Shown one piece after another: positions 32,452 through 40,749 of a stretch of DNA of 64,000 bases. Every line of letters starts with the position of its first letter. The stretch's first letter is position 1. Where the stretch lies: contig OY763490.2 in the NCBI GenBank assembly GCA_963667505.2, positions 3,348,001-3,412,000 of the forward strand, in the 5' to 3' direction. The notes below the pieces were generated by a model. It saw only the letters and a program-made list of their open reading frames with translations, ran no database searches and was not told the DNA's origin. Both the position numbers and the translations under genes were made by a program. Origin of the DNA: Aldehydirespirator sp963667505. GTDB lineage: Bacteria; Actinomycetota; Acidimicrobiia; Acidimicrobiales; Aldehydirespiratoraceae.

Positions 32452-33483
32452 ATGGGCATGGACGAGTGTCTCGATCAGTTCGTGCAGCGGCATCGGGCGC
32501 CCGCGGCGGCGGCGGCCGTGGTGGGCGCGGACGGCGCGGTCGAGTCGCATGCAGTCGGAGTTCGGCGGCGGGGAAGCAGTGACGTCGCGCTGGCGTCGGA
32601 TCGATGGCACATCGGCTCGTGCACCAAGACCTTCACGGCTGTGCTGTGGGGATGCCTGATCGAGCGCGGCGAAGCGGCGTGGGGCATGCCGGTGGCGGAG
32701 GCCGTCGCGAGCATCGGCGGCCGCATCCACCCCGACTGGGCCGGTCAGACCGTCGACTCGGTCCTGCGGTGCCGCGCCGGACTGGGAGCGAACCTGAGTC
32801 CCGATCAGATGCGGCGATCCTGGACGGACCCCCGGCCGTTGGCCGAGCAGCGCGTGGACATCGCCAGGCAGGCTCTGAGCTTCCCGCCCGACCGGCCGGG
32901 CCGGTTCGTCTACTCCAACCTGGGATACGTCGTGGTAGGCGCGGCCATCGACGGCCTGGCGGGCACGACCTTCGAGCAGGCTCTGGCCGACCGTGTGCTG
33001 AAGCCCCTGGGCATCGACACGGCAGGCTTCGGACCGCCCGGCGAAGTGTGGGGCCACCCGGCCCGGTTGCGGCTGGTCCATGTCGGCGCGCTCGCCGGTC
33101 CGGCCGCCGATCCGTCCGATCCCCACAGCGACAACCCTGCAGCCTTGTCGTCGGCGGGAACGATGCACATCACCATGGCGGACTGGGCGAAGTTCGTGAG
33201 CGTCTTCCTCCAGAGCGGACCCAGTCTCCTGGATCCCGGAACGGTCGACCGCCTCCTGCAGATGCCGCCCGGCCGCACCGCCGGAATGGCCATGGGCTGG
33301 AACAAGCCCCCGTACATGAAGGGCGTCGCCTACGCGATGCAGGGCTCCAACACCCTGTGGTCCGCTGCGGCCCTCATCGACGACGAGCGCCGCCGGGCCG
33401 CGCTGGTCGCGTGCAACGACGGCCGCAGCCGCGTGCTCAACGACACCCCCCGGCTAGCCGTCCGCCTCCTGGAGGATCAGTAG
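32452..33483 (+). CDS. Serine hydrolase of the beta-lactamase class C / DD-peptidase family
   Basis: This 343-residue protein has SxxK (Ser56-Cys-Thr-Lys59) and Tyr154-x-Asn156 (YSN), the nucleophile and second motif of class C-like serine hydrolases. A C-terminal MQGSNTLWSA stands where the HxG/KTG motif is expected, so the third motif is atypical. No signal peptide is seen, so the protein is probably cytoplasmic and may act as an esterase or small-peptide hydrolase rather than a beta-lactamase. The stop overlaps the convergent DUF2461 stop by seven bases. Confidence 0.84.
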   Translation: MGMDECLDQFVQRHRAPAAAAAVVGADGAVESHAVGVRRRGSSDVALASDRWHIGSCTKTFTAVLWGCLIERGEAAWGMPVAEAVASIGGRIHPDWAGQTVDSVLRCRAGLGANLSPDQMRRSWTDPRPLAEQRVDIARQALSFPPDRPGRFVYSNLGYVVVGAAIDGLAGTTFEQALADRVLKPLGIDTAGFGPPGEVWGHPARLRLVHVGALAGPAADPSDPHSDNPAALSSAGTMHITMADWAKFVSVFLQSGPSLLDPGTVDRLLQMPPGRTAGMAMGWNKPPYMKGVAYAMQGSNTLWSAAALIDDERRRAALVACNDGRSRVLNDTPRLAVRLLEDQ

Positions 33484-34187
33484 GGGAGGCCTACTGCTGT
33501 TGTGAGGAACTCCATGTAGGGGGAGGACTTGCGGCAGGCGTCGGCGAAGGACTCGATGAACCCGGCCTCCGCGACCTCCTCCTCGGCGAACGGGGACATG
33601 GCCACATGGTCCTTGCGTTTGAGGTCGTCGATGTGCGGGTCCTCGGGATCGAACCCTCTCGGTGGGCGCTTCAGCGACTCCCCATCCAGTTCGAACTCCC
33701 GAGCGAACTCCGGCGCCTGCACGGCGTCGTCCCAGTCGGTGCGCCGTGCGACGATCCGGCCTCGGATCCTGGACAGGGCGGACGAGTCCGGTCGCCAGAT
33801 GCCCACCCCGCAGAAGACATCGTCGGGCGCCAGGTGGAGGTAGAAGCCCGGCGCGTGGGCCGTCTTGCCGGCCTCGTGGCGGAAATGGACCGCCGCCTGG
33901 GTCTTGTAGGGCGTCTTGTCCTTGGAGAACCGGAGGTCGCGATAGATGCGGAACATCGAGCCGCCATTCGGCCGCGGGTCGGCCACGAAGTGCTTGCTGA
34001 TCGAATGCAGGTGCGGCTCGAAGTCCTGGATGAACTGCAGCAGCGGCTCCTTGACGTGCTGCTCGTAGCGGCCCTTGTGGGCCTGGAACCACTCGCGTTC
34101 GTTGTTGGCCTGCAAGTCGAGCAGAAAGTCGAACAGCTCAGAACTGAAGTGGGGCTGCACGGCATGGAAGGCGGCGGTGTGCTGCAC
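33477..34187 (-). CDS. DUF2461 family protein
   Basis: The 236-residue protein has blocks typical of DUF2461 (TIGR02453): NNEREWFQAHKGRYE, SMFRIYRDLRFSKDKTPYKTQ, FYLHLAPDDVFCGVG and a C-terminal EAGFIESFADACR. The family is widespread and uncharacterised; the conserved Lys/Arg/Asp set suggests an enzyme or nucleic-acid-related role, but this is not established. Length fits the family. Confidence 0.87.
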   Translation of the reverse strand: MQHTAAFHAVQPHFSSELFDFLLDLQANNEREWFQAHKGRYEQHVKEPLLQFIQDFEPHLHSISKHFVADPRPNGGSMFRIYRDLRFSKDKTPYKTQAAVHFRHEAGKTAHAPGFYLHLAPDDVFCGVGIWRPDSSALSRIRGRIVARRTDWDDAVQAPEFAREFELDGESLKRPPRGFDPEDPHIDDLKRKDHVAMSPFAEEEVAEAGFIESFADACRKSSPYMEFLTTAVGLPY

Positions 34188-34283
34188 TGTGGCACCCTAC
34201 TCGGACTCGCTGAACGACCCGTAGAACTGGCCACGGAGAGTTGCCGACCCCGGTAGAGTTCGAGGGCGAACGGTAAGCCGGAC

Positions 34284-35777
34284 TCACGGGGACACGCCGA
34301 GGCGGGTGAGCATGGCTTGGTGGGCTTGGGCGCCTACCGCCAGCAGGAACGTGTCGAGCGGCAGCATGCCGATGCCTCTGTCGTCGTCTTCGGGTCGGAT
34401 GACCGAGGCTTGGGGAGCGACGAGGTAGCTGTGGCCGTGGAATTGCGGGTGGCGTTCGATCAGGGCTGAGAGACCGCTCAGGCTGTGGCTCGGCGAGGAG
34501 GCGATCTCGAAGGCCAGCGGCTGGCGGGGGTCGTCGTAGATGAGATCGACTTCGTGCTTGCCGTCTCGCCAGTGATGGAGACGCACACCGGCGTGGGCAG
34601 CGAGGGTGTTGACCGACGAGGTCACCAGGTTCTCCAGCAGCAAGCCCTGCTCTACCGGATCGCGCAGGGGGGCGAGGCCGCGGTGCAGCGCGGCGTTGCG
34701 CACTGCGCCGTCCACGAAGTACAGCTTGCGACCCCGCCGCTGCACCCGGGCTTCAGAACCTGAGTAGTTCGTGAGCGCGAACACCAGGTAGGCCTGCTCC
34801 AAGTACGACAGGTACCGGTCGAGCGTCGGCTGGGCGATGCCGAGGTCCCCTCCGATCTTGGTGGGCGAGAGGATGCCGGTGACCTGGCCGGCCAGCACGT
34901 ACAGCAATCGTTCCAGCATCATCGGGTTCTCGACGCCAGATGTCTGCGGGATGTCCTTGTAGAGGGCCCGCTCCACCGCGTCGCCGCGAAGCACCCGCTG
35001 GGACTCGAGCAAATGGCGCTCGATGTTGTCGACGTCCGGCCCGTCGCTCGGCTCTGCCGACAGGGGCCTCAGCAGCAGTTCGGGGAAGCCGCCCACCATG
35101 AGCAGGTATGTGCGTGCTTCGAGGCCCGGGTCGGCCGGGTTTTTCGCCGCCAGCGCTTCGAGCCTCGCGGCCAGCGTCCCGAACGCCTCGGTCTCTTGGG
35201 GCCGACCGAGCAGGCCAAGGAACTCGTCGAGTTGGCAGGGCATGAGGTGGTGCTCCTCCCAGCGACCCACGCCGCTCTCGCGGCGCTGCTTGCGCAGTCC
35301 CGCCGTGCCGCTGGAAGTGGCCGCGATCCGCACCGGCCAGTCCTCGTCGTGGAACGTCTTGAGCCACAGGTCCCAATTCGCTGCGTAGACCACCTCGTCG
35401 AGCATCAGGAAGAGCGGGTTGTCCTCGTCGGCCCCTGACCCGCGGAGCATTCCCCGCACGAGGTCGCCGAGGCTGGCTTCGAGCAGCAGCGGATGGTCCA
35501 TCCGAAGCCACCAGATCCGCCCCGGGCCGGCGCCGCTGTCGATCAGGTGTCGCACGGTCTGGTACAGAACGGTCGTCTTGCCCACCCGGCGGGGCCCGAG
35601 GATCACCTGGTGCCTCCGAGGGTCGTTGTGGACGAGCCGCTGCCACAGGACGCTCGCCAAGGCCCGCTCGGTGGGTGGGGCGAGCGCCTCCGGTACAGCA
35701 CCGGACGATGCCCACGGGTTCTGCTCGCTGAAGACTCTGTGGTAGTCACTTGACTGTGGCTGCCAGCCAACGTTCAC
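34284..35777 (-). CDS. AAA ATPase with DUF4143 domain
   Basis: This is a 497-residue protein beginning at the GTG at 35777, six bases after AGGAGG. A further upstream in-frame TTG at 35807 would include this RBS inside the gene and is rejected. It has Walker A GPRRVGKTT (61-69), Walker B LFLMLDEV (123-130) and a winged-helix-like segment LGIAQPTLDRYLSYLEQAYLVF. A C-terminal nuclease-like half has LLENLVTSSVNTLAAHAG and HEVDLIYDD, the pattern of DUF4143 ATPases. Such genes are common on accessory islands and are thought to act in defence or nucleic-acid contexts, but their function is unsettled. It is divergent from a methyltransferase over a palindromic region. Confidence 0.88.
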   Translation of the reverse strand: MNVGWQPQSSDYHRVFSEQNPWASSGAVPEALAPPTERALASVLWQRLVHNDPRRHQVILGPRRVGKTTVLYQTVRHLIDSGAGPGRIWWLRMDHPLLLEASLGDLVRGMLRGSGADEDNPLFLMLDEVVYAANWDLWLKTFHDEDWPVRIAATSSGTAGLRKQRRESGVGRWEEHHLMPCQLDEFLGLLGRPQETEAFGTLAARLEALAAKNPADPGLEARTYLLMVGGFPELLLRPLSAEPSDGPDVDNIERHLLESQRVLRGDAVERALYKDIPQTSGVENPMMLERLLYVLAGQVTGILSPTKIGGDLGIAQPTLDRYLSYLEQAYLVFALTNYSGSEARVQRRGRKLYFVDGAVRNAALHRGLAPLRDPVEQGLLLENLVTSSVNTLAAHAGVRLHHWRDGKHEVDLIYDDPRQPLAFEIASSPSHSLSGLSALIERHPQFHGHSYLVAPQASVIRPEDDDRGIGMLPLDTFLLAVGAQAHQAMLTRLGVSP

Positions 35778-35790
35778 GCTCAGCCTCCTG

Positions 35791-35849
35791 TGTTTGTTAT
35801 TTGTCAAATAGCATACAGCTAGTGAATGTTATATCGCAAATAACAAACA
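35791..35849. promoter_or_regulatory. Divergent AT-rich region with long inverted repeat (probable operator/promoter)
   Basis: Perfect 13-base arms TGTTTGTTATTTG (35791-35803) and CAAATAACAAACA (35837-35849) bracket 33 bases that include TATATCG and TAGCATACAG. It is the most AT-rich stretch of the whole window. The arms lie upstream of both the ATPase GTG (35777) and the methyltransferase ATG (35859), so an operator controlling both is likely. Confidence 0.6.
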
Positions 35850-35858
35850 TCTGGGGCC

Positions 35859-36989
35859 ATGGTTGGTAGTTCTCGGGATGCTCCTTATCCGGAGTTGAAG
35901 AAGTCGCACACGATGGCCCACACCGGGCGGCCGTACACGGACTACAAGCCGCCCGCGGCGGCACCGGTGTGGGCGGTGATCGAGGGGCTGGGGCGCTACC
36001 ACGTGCTGCTGGCCGCCTTGGAGCTCGGGGTGTTCGAGGCGCTGGACGAGGCTCCGGGCGCCGGAATGGCGGCGGGCGAGCTGGCCGGGCGGGTCGGGCT
36101 TCCGACGCTGCATCTGGAGGCGCTGCTGGACTCCGTGGTGGCCCTCGGCCTGCTCGACCGGGTGGTGGACGGCTTCAAGCTCAACGACGCCGCCCGGCGC
36201 TATCTGCTGGTCGATGGCGCCGCCTCGATGGCCGGGCTGATCCCGGTGGCCCCCGGCCCGCACGAGAACTGGACCCGCCTGGCCGACACCGTGCGCTCGG
36301 GCCGGCCGGCCACGCCGATAGACGACGACCCGGCCGCCTTCTACGTGCCGCTGGTGGAGGGCACGTTCACCACCATGTGGCGCTGCGCCAGCCGGGCCGA
36401 CTTCAAGATGCGCTACAGCGCCCTGGCCGCGCCCCGGATCCTCGACCTCGGCGCGGGCGGGGCGCCGTGGGCCATCGCGATGCTCCAGGCCTGCGACGAC
36501 GGCCGGGCAACCGTCAACGACCTCGACGGCGTGATCGACGTGGCCCGCCGCAAGGCAGCCGAGCACGGCGTGGCCGACCGCTGCGAGTTCCGTCCCGGCG
36601 ACTTCCACACGATTCCAGTCGAGGACGGCGCCTACGACATCGTCGTGCTCGGCCACATCTGCCGCACCGAAGGACCTGAAGGCGCCCGCCACCTCGTCGA
36701 GCGGGCCTACCGAGCCCTGCGGCCCGAGGGCAGGGTGGTGCTGGCCGACTACTTCATCGGCCCCAACCACAAGACCAACCCCCACGCCGTGCTGATGGGC
36801 ATGACCATGATGGCCAGCACCGTCAACGGCTTCGGCGTCACCACCGAGGCCGCCACCGCCTGGCTGCGAGACGCCGGCTTCGAGGCCGTCCGCCTCATAG
36901 AGCCCATCGGCTTCCAATTCGCGTACGTGGCCTACAAGCCTCGAAACCTTCGGACGGGCCGGTCAGGGTCGTCGAAACGGGCGAAGTAG
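35859..36989 (+). CDS. SAM-dependent O-methyltransferase (dimerisation domain plus class I fold)
   Basis: This 376-residue protein has an N-terminal winged-helix dimerisation domain (LELGVFEALDEAPG, LAGRVGLPTLHLEALLDSVVALG) and a C-terminal class I methyltransferase with SAM motif ILDLGAGGAPWAIAM (motif I), TVNDLDGV and a motif near YDIVVLGHICRT. It resembles acetylserotonin/O-methyltransferase or polyketide tailoring methyltransferases. The start could also be the ATG at 35913. Its 3' end overlaps the convergent small gene by 58 bases. Confidence 0.83.
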   Translation: MVGSSRDAPYPELKKSHTMAHTGRPYTDYKPPAAAPVWAVIEGLGRYHVLLAALELGVFEALDEAPGAGMAAGELAGRVGLPTLHLEALLDSVVALGLLDRVVDGFKLNDAARRYLLVDGAASMAGLIPVAPGPHENWTRLADTVRSGRPATPIDDDPAAFYVPLVEGTFTTMWRCASRADFKMRYSALAAPRILDLGAGGAPWAIAMLQACDDGRATVNDLDGVIDVARRKAAEHGVADRCEFRPGDFHTIPVEDGAYDIVVLGHICRTEGPEGARHLVERAYRALRPEGRVVLADYFIGPNHKTNPHAVLMGMTMMASTVNGFGVTTEAATAWLRDAGFEAVRLIEPIGFQFAYVAYKPRNLRTGRSGSSKRAK

Positions 36990-37237
36990 TCCTCAGCGCT
37001 CAGTCGGCAGTCGATCAGGTCGTCCCAGTCGCGGGCTGGGATGTCGAACTGCCGAGCGATCATGGCCCGCAATGCTCTACCGATCGGTGTGCGTCCGCGC
37101 GGCAGGAGTGTGCGGCCGATGTGGGTGCCCCTCGGCGACACGATCTCGTAGACGTAGTGTCCCGAGCCGATGCGCTCCTTGAGACCTAGCTTGTACCGGT
37201 AGCGCCGCCTGACCTCATCCGTCCTGAACTCCGCCAT
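36932..37237 (-). CDS. Small protein, possible HicA-like toxin partner
   Basis: This 101-residue basic protein is encoded downstream of and overlapping the HicB-like gene by 23 bases. It contains GSGHYVYEIVSPRGTHIGRT and IGRALRAMIARQF, which loosely recall HicA RNA-binding toxins (G-S-H-x-x-(Y/F) and a C-terminal helix). The match is weak, so toxin function is a hypothesis. The gene order (antitoxin-like first) is reversed relative to most hicAB loci. It is convergent with and overlaps the methyltransferase 3' end. Confidence 0.55.
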   Translation of the reverse strand: MAEFRTDEVRRRYRYKLGLKERIGSGHYVYEIVSPRGTHIGRTLLPRGRTPIGRALRAMIARQFDIPARDWDDLIDCRLSAEDYFARFDDPDRPVRRFRGL

Positions 37238-37535
37238 CGAAAGCCTCCTCCAGCCACGACAGCACGCCCTTCATGCGGGCTGTCAGGTGAGGCGGTCCCT
37301 CCGAGTTGTGGGCTTCTCGGAGATCTCGCAAGGCTCCCTCGGCCACTTCCGACCACATCGCTAGCGCCTCAGGGAGCGTGGCGCCGATGCCGATGGCCGC
37401 AGTGGCGATGTCGGCGGCGATCCAGGTTCCGTCGTCGTCGCGCTCGACGACGAGATGGTACTGATCGCCAGGAGACCGTTCCCCCCAGGTCGGGGGTGAC
37501 GGTGCCTTCGCTATGGAGTCGACTGTCTGCGACAT
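37215..37535 (-). CDS. HicB-like small protein
   Basis: The 106-residue protein starts at the ATG at 37535. YHLVVERDDDGTWIAADIATAAIGIGATLPEALAMWSEVAEGAL has the beta-beta-alpha arrangement of HicB antitoxins, where a ribonuclease-H-like half-fold precedes a helix. No DNA-binding C-terminal domain is visible; the rest is a helix-rich tail. It overlaps the downstream basic small gene by 23 bases, so the two are probably co-translated. Confidence 0.6.
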   Translation of the reverse strand: MSQTVDSIAKAPSPPTWGERSPGDQYHLVVERDDDGTWIAADIATAAIGIGATLPEALAMWSEVAEGALRDLREAHNSEGPPHLTARMKGVLSWLEEAFDGGVQDG

Positions 37536-37602
37536 GTTTGCACCTCCGGCAGCGAACGGCGATCCTAGTCGAGCGAAACTCGGGCTGCAACCAGGAAATA
37601 CT

Positions 37603-38997
37603 ATGAATTCACGAGAATCAATAGACACGCTTGTCAAGGGGTGGTACGTGGTGACCATGAACCCGAGCCGGGACGTCATCCGGCATGGGGCGGTGGCTAT
37701 TCGGGGGAGCGAGATCGTGGCCGTGGGCAAGGCTTCGGAGCTGGAGGCGGCCTACGAGGCGGCCGAGACGGTGGGCGGTGACCGGTTCGTGGTCACGCCC
37801 GGCCTGGTCAACACCCACATCCACATCACCGGCGAGCCCCTCACCCGGGGCTACGTGCCCGACGACACGCCCTTCGAGGAGAACGTGTTCATGTGGCTGT
37901 GCCCGCTGTACTCGGTGTACACCGCCGCCGAGGAGCGCCTGTCGGCCCAACTCGCCGCGGTGGAGATGCTCAAGTCGGGCACCACCTCGTTCCTGGAGGC
38001 GGGCACGATCCGCTTCACCGACGAGGTCATGGACGGGCTCGTCGAAGCCGGCATCCGGGGCCGCATCGGCCGGTGGGTTTGGGACCTGCCGCCCGAGCCC
38101 GACGTGTACCGCCAGGACACCGACACGGCCATCGCCAACATCAACGACACCATCGAACGCCACCGGGGGACCGCCGGCGGGCGGCTGGGGGCGTGGTCGA
38201 TGGTGGTCGGCCACACCACCTGCTCGGATCCGCTGTGGCGGGCCGCCCGGGAGGCCGCCGACCATCATGGCGTGGGCCTCAACTTCCACATGAGCCCGGC
38301 GAAGCTCGACCCCGACGGGTTCGTCGCCGAGTTCGGGCAGCGTCCCATGATCCACCTGGGCGAGCTGGGTGTGCTCGGCGCCGACACGTCCATCACCCAC
38401 TGCGTCCAGGTCGACGACCACGAGCTGGACGTGATGGCCGCGGCGGGCTGCTCGGTGGAGCACTGCCCCACCACCGCGCTCAAGGTCAGCTACGGCGTCA
38501 CCCAGATCGGCAAGATCCCCGAGATGGTGATGCGGGGCATCAACGTGAGCATCGGCATCGACGGCAACAACGCCTCCAACTACGCCGACATGCACCGGGC
38601 GACGTACCTGGTGGCCGGGCTGTTCAAGGACGCCCGCATGGACCCGCAGATGTTCCCGGCCGAGAAGGCCTACGAGATGGCCACCCTGGGCGGGGCCCGC
38701 ACCATGCTGATGGAGGACGAGATCGGCTCGCTGGAGGCGGGCAAGAAGGCCGACGTGGTGCTGCACGACACCGACCGCCCCGAGTGGCGCCCCCTGCTCA
38801 ACGTGATGAACCAACTGGTGTGGTCGGCCGACGGCCGGGGCGTGCACACCGTGTTCGTGGACGGGGCCAAGGTGGTGGACGCCGGCCGGATGACCACCAT
38901 CGACGAGGACACCTTCTACGCCCGCTGCCAGGCCGCGGGCGAGGCCATCACGGCCCGCTCCGGCCTGCCCGACAAGGCCAAGTTCCCGATCCTGTGA
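37603..38997 (+). CDS. Amidohydrolase superfamily deaminase-like protein (copy 2)
   Basis: The 464-residue protein starts at the ATG at 37603 after CCAGGAAATACT. Metal ligands are NTHIHITGE (His72, His74), NFHMSP, HCVQVD and the Asp in DGNNASN. The end is IGSLEAGKKADVVLHD. Its size and layout match the amidohydrolase at 22052 (TrzA/AtzA group), including the loop of FTDEVMDG and GRWVWD segments. The two are paralogs, but the HxH contexts differ, so the substrates need not be the same. Confidence 0.87.
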   Translation: MNSRESIDTLVKGWYVVTMNPSRDVIRHGAVAIRGSEIVAVGKASELEAAYEAAETVGGDRFVVTPGLVNTHIHITGEPLTRGYVPDDTPFEENVFMWLCPLYSVYTAAEERLSAQLAAVEMLKSGTTSFLEAGTIRFTDEVMDGLVEAGIRGRIGRWVWDLPPEPDVYRQDTDTAIANINDTIERHRGTAGGRLGAWSMVVGHTTCSDPLWRAAREAADHHGVGLNFHMSPAKLDPDGFVAEFGQRPMIHLGELGVLGADTSITHCVQVDDHELDVMAAAGCSVEHCPTTALKVSYGVTQIGKIPEMVMRGINVSIGIDGNNASNYADMHRATYLVAGLFKDARMDPQMFPAEKAYEMATLGGARTMLMEDEIGSLEAGKKADVVLHDTDRPEWRPLLNVMNQLVWSADGRGVHTVFVDGAKVVDAGRMTTIDEDTFYARCQAAGEAITARSGLPDKAKFPIL

Positions 38998-39025
38998 GGC
39001 CGAAGCCGACGGTGCGCGGGTCCTG

Positions 39026-39184
39026 GCGGTCGGCCTGACTCTGGCGTCCAGCCTGCTCGTCGCCGTCGGTGCCGTGCTCATGCCGGCCCACGGCCGGGTG
39101 CTGACCGGCGTGCTGCTGGCACTGGCCGCGGCGACCATGATCCGCCTGTCGGCCTTCTCCTGGAAGCGAATGGCCCGGAGCTGA
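39026..39184 (+). other. Hydrophobic reading frame remnant
   Basis: A reading frame ends at TGA 39182-39184 and encodes two hydrophobic segments (LTLASSLLVAVGAVLMP and LTGVLLALAAATMI) with a basic tail. No upstream start with an RBS is visible; the nearest GTG is at 39074. It looks like the tail of a broken small membrane protein gene. The 3' end (TCGGCCTTCTCCTGG) is partly repeated at 39193. Confidence 0.25.
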
Positions 39185-39225
39185 CTGAACCGTCGGCCTT
39201 CGCCTGGAAGCGGATGGCCGGGAGC
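39149..39225. repeat. Imperfect tandem repeat in intergenic region
   Basis: Two 33-base units (39149-39181, 39193-39225) with period 44 share TCGGCCTTC-CCTGGAAGCG and differ at a few positions. The first unit covers the 3' end of the hydrophobic reading frame at 39026, so the duplication copies a gene end. Confidence 0.75.
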
Positions 39226-39266
39226 CGAGCCGATAGCCGGTGCTTCTGGGGCGGTAGGGTCGGGCC

Positions 39267-39632
39267 ATGGGTGAGTTCAGAGTCATCTTCGTTGCCGACG
39301 ACTACGACGCCACCGTGGCGTTCTTCACCGACGTGATGGGCCTGGAGGTCGAGCGGTCCTTCGGCGAGATCTTCAGAGGGACGATCCTGCTGGCCGCCTC
39401 CGGCCGCATCGAGGTCATCGAGGACGGCGGCGGATGGGACACGCCCGGCGTGACAGGCGTGTCGGTGTCATGGCAGATCGGCGACGCCGAGGCCGAGCAC
39501 GCCCGGCTGGTCTCCGCCGGCGCCACGATCGTGCGCCCGCCGGAGATGCAGCCGTGGGGCCACAAGAGCCTCGAAGTGGCCGGCCCAGACGGCCTGAGGA
39601 TCATCCTCTTCGAGGTCGTCGTCGCCCAGTAG
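39267..39632 (+). CDS. VOC family protein
   Basis: The 121-residue VOC protein has VADDYDATVAFFTDVMGLEVE in the first module and WGHKSLEVAGPDGLRIILFE at the end, with the metal Glu. No neighbouring gene suggests its substrate. Start ATG at 39267 follows GGTAGGGTCGGGCC. Confidence 0.82.
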   Translation: MGEFRVIFVADDYDATVAFFTDVMGLEVERSFGEIFRGTILLAASGRIEVIEDGGGWDTPGVTGVSVSWQIGDAEAEHARLVSAGATIVRPPEMQPWGHKSLEVAGPDGLRIILFEVVVAQ

Positions 39633-39671
39633 CGGGTGGTGGCGGCCCGGTAGCGGCTAGAGAGTCGAGCT

Positions 39672-40598
39672 ATGCGATTTGGATTCTGGGTATCGACCAA
39701 GAACGATTGGGAGCACATTCTGGCCGTGAGCCGGGCCGCGGAAGCGAGCGGATGGGACGGCCTGTGGCTGCCCGACCACTTCATGCCACCGGAGGCGGGC
39801 TACGGCAACGAGCCGCCCGCCGTGGATCCTGAACTGCTGCCCAACCACGAGTGCTGGACGTTGTTGGCTGCCCTGGCCATGGCCGTGCCGCGGGTGCGGA
39901 TCGGGGCGATGGTTACCGGCAACACCTACCGCCATCCGGCGGTGCTGGCCAAGCAGGCCGCTTCCCTCGACCACGTCAGCGGAGGACGCCTCGTGCTCGG
40001 GCTCGGCGCCGGATGGCAGGAGAACGAGCACCGCCGCTACGGGATCCCCTTCGGAAGCGTGCGCAGCCGGGCCGACATGCTTGACGAGGCCTGCGCGGTG
40101 ATCACCGGCCTCTTCGCCAATGAGCGCACCGACTTCGACGGGGTCCACTACCGGCTGCGGGGCGCGCCGCTGATGCCCAAGCCCGTGCAGGACCCGCTCC
40201 CCATAATGATCGGCGGACGGGGCGAGCGCCGCACTGTTCCGGCCATGGTGCGCTGGGGCCACGAATGGAACGGATGGTGCACACCCAGGGACATGGGCCG
40301 CTACAACGCGCTCATCGACCGGCTCTGCGAGGACGCCGGCCGGGATCCTCGAACCATCGCACGCTCGGCCGCGACGCTGCTGTTCCTGTGCGAGTCCGAG
40401 GCGGAGGCGGCCCGGGTGAGAGCCGAGCCGACGGCCTTTCCCCGGCTGGTGGGCACAGCCGATCAGCTTGTCGAGCGGGTGGCCCGCTACGCCGCGGCCG
40501 GCACTGACGAGCTGATCATCCCCGACTTCAACATGGCGCCCGAGCAGACCGCCGAGACCGCCGAACGCTTCATGACCGAGGTCGCCTCCGCCCTCTGA
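39672..40598 (+). CDS. LLM class F420-dependent oxidoreductase
   Basis: The 308-residue luciferase-like TIM barrel has ILAVSRAAEASGWDGLWLPDHF, AMVTGNTYRHPAVLAKQAASLDHVSGGR and LGLGAGWQENEHRRYGIPFG, the usual F420/flavin family blocks. The closest recognisable group is the TIGR03560-like F420-dependent oxidoreductases. Substrate unknown. It is convergent with the DNA methyltransferase gene. Confidence 0.9.
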   Translation: MRFGFWVSTKNDWEHILAVSRAAEASGWDGLWLPDHFMPPEAGYGNEPPAVDPELLPNHECWTLLAALAMAVPRVRIGAMVTGNTYRHPAVLAKQAASLDHVSGGRLVLGLGAGWQENEHRRYGIPFGSVRSRADMLDEACAVITGLFANERTDFDGVHYRLRGAPLMPKPVQDPLPIMIGGRGERRTVPAMVRWGHEWNGWCTPRDMGRYNALIDRLCEDAGRDPRTIARSAATLLFLCESEAEAARVRAEPTAFPRLVGTADQLVERVARYAAAGTDELIIPDFNMAPEQTAETAERFMTEVASAL

Positions 40599-40648
40599 CC
40601 AGCCGCGAGCAAGAGCGGCCAAGAAAGGGAGTTGCAGTCTTACACTTC

Positions 40649-40678
40649 TAACTGTTGCTGATGTAACTGTTGCTGATG
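40649..40678. repeat. Tandem 15-base duplication
   Basis: TAACTGTTGCTGATG occurs twice back to back (40649-40663 and 40664-40678) in the 151-base gap between two convergent genes. No palindrome is seen in this gap. Confidence 0.85.
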
Positions 40679-40749
40679 CGGGTGCCGACGTGATCACTGC
40701 CCGTCACATCGAGGCGGCTGCGCAAACCTGGCAGGCGGCGCGCGCCGAC

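Noticed and set aside
32452..33483. Beta-lactamase resistance gene
   Set aside because: SxxK and YxN are present, but the third motif is atypical and there is no signal peptide; it is more likely an esterase-like serine hydrolase.
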